DNA of 8,837 nt from assembly GCA_016936695.1 (NCBI GenBank), contig JAFGXK010000112.1:1-8837 (forward strand). Direction: 5' to 3'. Shown here piece by piece: positions 6,176-8,837 of the stretch. Both the position numbers and the translations under genes were made by a program. Each line of letters starts with the position of its first letter. Within the stretch, counting starts at the first letter, position 1. This DNA comes from Bacteroidales bacterium (lineage in GTDB: Bacteria; Bacteroidota; Bacteroidia; Bacteroidales; VadinHA17). Below the pieces are notes generated by a model that searched no databases, was not told the DNA's origin, and saw nothing but the letters and a program-made list of their open reading frames with translations.

Positions 6176-6742
6176 TTATGCGTTTCGTCCTGCTCTCAGG
6201 GCTTTCACGTTCATTTCAGCGATCTCAGGGCTCTTCTTTGAGAATAGTTTCACCAAGGCATTCTCGAGGCTTTCGAATGGAAGGTCAAGATAATGCGAGG
6301 CGGCCCCAAGGATCACCACATTACCTGAACGCGCCGAACCGATCTGACGTGCAATCTCATCAGCATCTACAATTTTATGATTATCCAATTGCCTTATCCT
6401 GCTGAGGATATCTTCCACAGGAGGATAGTCGCCGATATTCATGAATGGTGTTGAGTTGGTGACCAGCCATCCAGATGCCGAAAGCCATGGCAGGTGCCTG
6501 AGCGATTCCATCGGCTCGACGGAAATTATCAGATCAGCTTTGCCATAAGGTATCAGATCAGAATGAACAGGCTTGGATGACAGCCTGAGGTGTGACTGGA
6601 CATCTCCTCCCCTCTGGCTCATTCCATGAACTTCGGCCTGTTTGAGGTAAAGATCATTTTCAATTGCGGCAAGGCCGATGATTGCCGCAATTGACAATAT
6701 CCCCTGCCCTCCTACTCCTGATAATATAATGTCGCTCTTCAT
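6176..6742 (-). CDS. iorB: Indolepyruvate-type 2-oxoacid:ferredoxin oxidoreductase, beta subunit
   Basis: 188 aa, cytoplasmic, the usual length for IorB. It is the POR/KGOR gamma-type domain: nucleotide-binding-like loop GVGGQGILS at 9-17, then the signature HGMSQRGGDVQSHLR at 39-53, which marks the 2-oxoacid oxidoreductase gamma family. SVEPMES at 75-81 and the ending GAASHYLDLPFESLE also fit. With IorA it would oxidatively decarboxylate aryl-pyruvates (indolepyruvate, phenylpyruvate) with CoA to aryl-acetyl-CoA, CO2 and reduced ferredoxin, or run the reverse reductive carboxylation. The substrate is assigned by family only. The ATG at 6742 is 2 nt after the iorA stop, so translation is probably coupled. 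No terminator is seen before the S9 gene 38 nt downstream. Confidence 0.92.
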   Translation of the reverse strand: MKSDIILSGVGGQGILSIAAIIGLAAIENDLYLKQAEVHGMSQRGGDVQSHLRLSSKPVHSDLIPYGKADLIISVEPMESLRHLPWLSASGWLVTNSTPFMNIGDYPPVEDILSRIRQLDNHKIVDADEIARQIGSARSGNVVILGAASHYLDLPFESLENALVKLFSKKSPEIAEMNVKALRAGRNA

Positions 6743-6744
6743 GA

Positions 6745-8364
6745 TTACTGTTCGCTGCTGAGATTCTTTGATACTTCGGCTTTTCTACGCTTTGATGCGG
6801 TCTGGATACATTCCCTTGCAGAAATTATTACCGAGACACCCTGATATTCGAATTCCTCCTGCATTACCAGTACATTTTCCGCGTGATTTTTCCTAAGGGG
6901 CACAATAGTCCTGATATGTTCCTGCTCAACGCCCAGCCCTTCGCAGATTCTTTCGAGCCGTCCGGTGGCATGGGATTTCTGTCCTCCGGTCATTGCCGTG
7001 GCTGAGTTATCCGAGATGATTACTGTGACCGGGGAGTTTTTAATTACTGCATCGAGCAACCCTGTCATGCCCGAGTGGGTAAAGGTTGAATCACCTATCA
7101 CTGCAACAGAGGGCCTTAATCCTCCGTCGGCAGCACCGACCGCCATTGTGACCGAAGCTCCCATATCGACACAGGAATTTATTATGCTGTAAGGAGGCAG
7201 GGCTGCCAGGGTATAGCAACCGATATCCGAAAACACTCCAAGCGCGCCTGATGGTTTCAAAGCGTCGATAACTGCAAGGAAAGTGTCGGAATGACCGCAT
7301 CCCTTGCAAAATGAGGGCGGCCGGGTTCTGACGACACCTGGTACCTCGAACAATGGCTCTGACTTAATTCCCAGTGCTTTGGCCACAATCGACGGATTCA
7401 ATTCACCTTCTCTTGGGATTGCACCGTCGAGTCGTCCGTAAACCGACAGGCTGTTATCCAGGATTCCTCTCAGACCCTCCTCAATAATAGGGTATCCTTC
7501 CTCGAGAACAAGAACCTCCTCACATCGGCTGGTAAGGTCACTGATAATATCTTTCGGAAATGGGTAGCTTGTAATTTTAAGTACCGGAAAGCCGGGACCT
7601 TTATCCGGAAAGTTCTCCATCAGATAATTGTAAGTAATGCCGCAGGCTATTACGCCCAGTCTTCTGTTCTTTCCATCCTTGAACACATTGTATTTTGAAA
7701 GCCTGTTATCATACTTCAGGGATTCGTATGTAGCCAGAAGTGCATGATATTTCTTTCTTGCTATGGCCGGAAGAAGCACAAACTGCCGGGGATCTGAAGG
7801 AAGCTGAAAAGACTTCTGAGGAATTGCCGGTCTCCTTTTTATTGCCGACCGTGAATGGGCAAGACGTGTTGTTATCCTGAAAAGTACAGGAATCCTGAAT
7901 TTCTCCGAAAGGTCAAATGCATCGCTTACCATGTCGTAGGCTTCCTGCTGGTTTGAAGGCTCAAAAACCGGCACAAAGGCGAACTTCCCGTAGAATCGCG
8001 AATCCTGCTCATTTTGTGATGAATGCATTGACGGATCGTCAGCAGACACAACCACGAGTCCTCCGTTAATACCCGTCACCGATGAATTGATGAAGGGGTC
8101 GGCAGCCACATTGAGACCAACATGTTTCATGGCCACCATAGCCCTTTTCCCTGTATATGACATGCCAAGAGCTGCTTCCATGGCTGTCTTCTCATTGGCC
8201 GACCATTCCCGGTGAATCCCCCGTCCTGCCGCCTCTTCTGACGACTGTATATACTCCATGATTTCGGTCGAAGGGGTACCGGGGTAAGCGTACATACCGC
8301 TCAGGCCGGCGTCAATTGCTCCCAGCGCAATTGCCTCGTCACCCAGTAATAGCTGTTTTTGCAT
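6745..8364 (-). CDS. iorA: Indolepyruvate-type 2-oxoacid:ferredoxin oxidoreductase, alpha subunit
   Basis: 539 aa from the ATG at 8364. AGGA lies 8 nt upstream and family members begin K-K/Q-Q-L-L-L-G-D-E-A. An in-frame TTG at 8412 is less likely because it sits in the predicted promoter. N-terminal pyruvate-oxidoreductase domain: AYPGTPSTEI at 26-35, WSANEKTAMEAALG at 54-67, KHVGLNVAADP at 80-90. A linker carries LEEGYPIIEE at 287-296. The C-terminal thiamine-diphosphate domain has CKGCGH at 353-358, GDSTFTHSGM at 424-433 and DNSATAMTGG at 452-461, together the ThDP/metal motif. Archaeal IorA proteins continue into a domain with two [4Fe-4S] clusters; this one ends soon after ARECIQT (516-522) and lacks it. 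Electrons must leave by another route or an external ferredoxin. It is first gene of the iorAB operon. Confidence 0.93.
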   Translation of the reverse strand: MQKQLLLGDEAIALGAIDAGLSGMYAYPGTPSTEIMEYIQSSEEAAGRGIHREWSANEKTAMEAALGMSYTGKRAMVAMKHVGLNVAADPFINSSVTGINGGLVVVSADDPSMHSSQNEQDSRFYGKFAFVPVFEPSNQQEAYDMVSDAFDLSEKFRIPVLFRITTRLAHSRSAIKRRPAIPQKSFQLPSDPRQFVLLPAIARKKYHALLATYESLKYDNRLSKYNVFKDGKNRRLGVIACGITYNYLMENFPDKGPGFPVLKITSYPFPKDIISDLTSRCEEVLVLEEGYPIIEEGLRGILDNSLSVYGRLDGAIPREGELNPSIVAKALGIKSEPLFEVPGVVRTRPPSFCKGCGHSDTFLAVIDALKPSGALGVFSDIGCYTLAALPPYSIINSCVDMGASVTMAVGAADGGLRPSVAVIGDSTFTHSGMTGLLDAVIKNSPVTVIISDNSATAMTGGQKSHATGRLERICEGLGVEQEHIRTIVPLRKNHAENVLVMQEEFEYQGVSVIISARECIQTASKRRKAEVSKNLSSEQ

Positions 8365-8409
8365 AATGTATATCCTGTTGAACCAATCAAACCTTAAAAT
8401 TAACGGGTA

Positions 8410-8440
8410 CAAAATTACCTGAATAAGTTCAAATTTGAAA
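8410..8440 (-). promoter_or_regulatory. Predicted Bacteroidota-type promoter of iorAB
   Basis: On the minus strand, TAATTTTG (8417-8410) matches the -7 consensus TAnnTTTG exactly. TTTC (8440-8437), one base off the -33 TTTG, lies 19 bp upstream, the expected spacing. Transcription would begin near 8403, giving a leader of about 40 nt before the ATG at 8364. This argues against the TTG at 8412 as a start. A 12-bp palindrome (8428-8439) overlaps the -33 side and the spacer. Confidence 0.5.
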
Positions 8441-8469
8441 TTTAGTTAAAAATAACCTAAAAGCTTTTA
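8428..8469. promoter_or_regulatory. Cluster of three 12-nt dyads between divergent genes
   Basis: TTCAAATTTGAA (8428-8439) and TAAAAGCTTTTA (8458-8469) are perfect palindromes whose centres are exactly 30 bp apart. GTTA-AAAA-TAAC (8445-8456) is an inverted repeat between them. They occupy the spacer between iorA and the divergent exported-protein gene, the first overlapping the predicted iorA promoter. They could be operators, but the DNA is very AT-rich and chance palindromes are common there. Confidence 0.25.
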
Positions 8470-8484
8470 ACGTTCCGTCCAATA

Positions 8485-8837
8485 ATGTTTATTTTGCATG
8501 CACTGCTTGTAAGACTTCGTACTCATTTAAGGAATCAGGGATTGAAACGGTTTTTCCAAATAGCATTTTTACTTGTCCTGCCCTTGTGTCTCCTGAAAGG
8601 CCAGGCGCAGGAAACGGAAAGGTTTTTTCAGGTTAGCGGGATAATATCTGACGAAGAAAACAATCCGATGGCAAACGTGGGAGTTGTTTCCTTAAAGCTC
8701 AAAAGAGGTACTCTCAGCGAAAGAACCGGTATTTACAGTATCACAAGCACGCCGGGTGACACAATATTTTTCAGGGCGCTAGGTTTTAAGAGGAAACTGG
8801 TGATACTGCCAAACGATTTTACCGGACGTAATTTCAC
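8485..8837 (+). CDS. Exported carboxypeptidase-regulatory-like domain protein, 3' end cut off
   Basis: An open frame runs from ATG 8485 to the window edge (117 codons plus 2 nt); the 3' part is missing. A signal peptide with hydrophobic core FFQIAFLLVLPLCLL ends near G-Q-A-Q (residue 42). After it, residues 49-110 match the CarboxypepD_reg-like beta-sandwich pattern: VSGIISDEENNPMANVGV, then a turn (SERTGIYSI), then PGDTIFFRALGFKRKLVIL. In Bacteroidota this domain occurs at the N-terminus of TonB-dependent receptors and of smaller envelope proteins; which type this is cannot be told from the fragment. An alternative start is TTG 8542, with AAGGA (8529-8533) 8 nt upstream. It would give a conventional signal peptide beginning M-K-R-F-F, and I consider it about as likely as the ATG. 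No lipobox is seen around the Cys in the core. Confidence 0.8.
   Translation, partial: MFILHALLVRLRTHLRNQGLKRFFQIAFLLVLPLCLLKGQAQETERFFQVSGIISDEENNPMANVGVVSLKLKRGTLSERTGIYSITSTPGDTIFFRALGFKRKLVILPNDFTGRNF

Noticed and set aside
1..8837. A hidden undescribed multi-gene system (defence, mobile or secondary metabolism)
   Set aside because: All eight genes fall in common Bacteroidota families. Only iorAB form a clear operon, and there are no integrase, transposase, toxin-antitoxin, nuclease or reverse-transcriptase motifs, nor att-like repeats.

Overview
The window looks like an ordinary chromosomal stretch from a member of the Bacteroidota, probably a Bacteroidales- or Marinilabiliales-like lineage of moderate G+C. 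Four things point there: the protein families present, start codons mostly without Shine-Dalgarno sequences, promoter-like elements of the TAnnTTTG type, and exported hydrolases with short Lys-rich signal peptides ending near A-Q or S-Q. There are eight protein genes, the last cut by the window edge. I see no rRNA, tRNA, CRISPR array, insertion sequence, phage gene or defence gene.

Layout. On the + strand at 86-1687 lies an exported M28 zinc aminopeptidase. After it comes a 224-bp spacer holding two TGGTT-type short tandem arrays. Then follows an exported PIG-L (GlcNAc-deacetylase type) hydrolase at 1912-2799. Its last 7 bases overlap the end of a convergent, uncharacterised small zinc-ribbon protein (2793-3158, minus, GTG start). 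A 139-bp divergent spacer with 10-bp-phased A-tracts and a TAAGTTTG promoter element leads to a short single-stranded DNA-binding protein (3322-3684, +). That gene ends in a perfect 12-bp-stem intrinsic terminator.

From there to about 8.4 kb the genes are on the minus strand. Read in the direction of transcription they are iorA (8364-6745), iorB (6742-6176) and an exported S9 prolyl-oligopeptidase/DPP IV-like peptidase (6137-3753). iorA and iorB are separated by 2 nt and form a clear operon for a two-subunit 2-oxoacid (indolepyruvate-type) oxidoreductase. The S9 gene follows 38 nt later and may be cotranscribed. A divergent AT-rich spacer with three 12-nt dyads separates iorA from a partial + strand gene, an exported carboxypeptidase-regulatory-like (CarboxypepD_reg) protein.

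Together the content fits a peptide- and amino-acid-fermenting lifestyle. Exported peptidases (M28, S9) would release amino acids, and IorAB would handle the 2-oxoacids made from aromatic ones. That link is inferred from gene content and proximity. I did not find a convincing undescribed multi-gene system. The points most worth a second look are the tandem arrays at 1718-1855, the Lys/Thr/Asp-rich insertion in the S9 catalytic domain, the IorA without its ferredoxin domain, the SSB without its acidic tip, the phased A-tracts, and the uncharacterised zinc-ribbon family.
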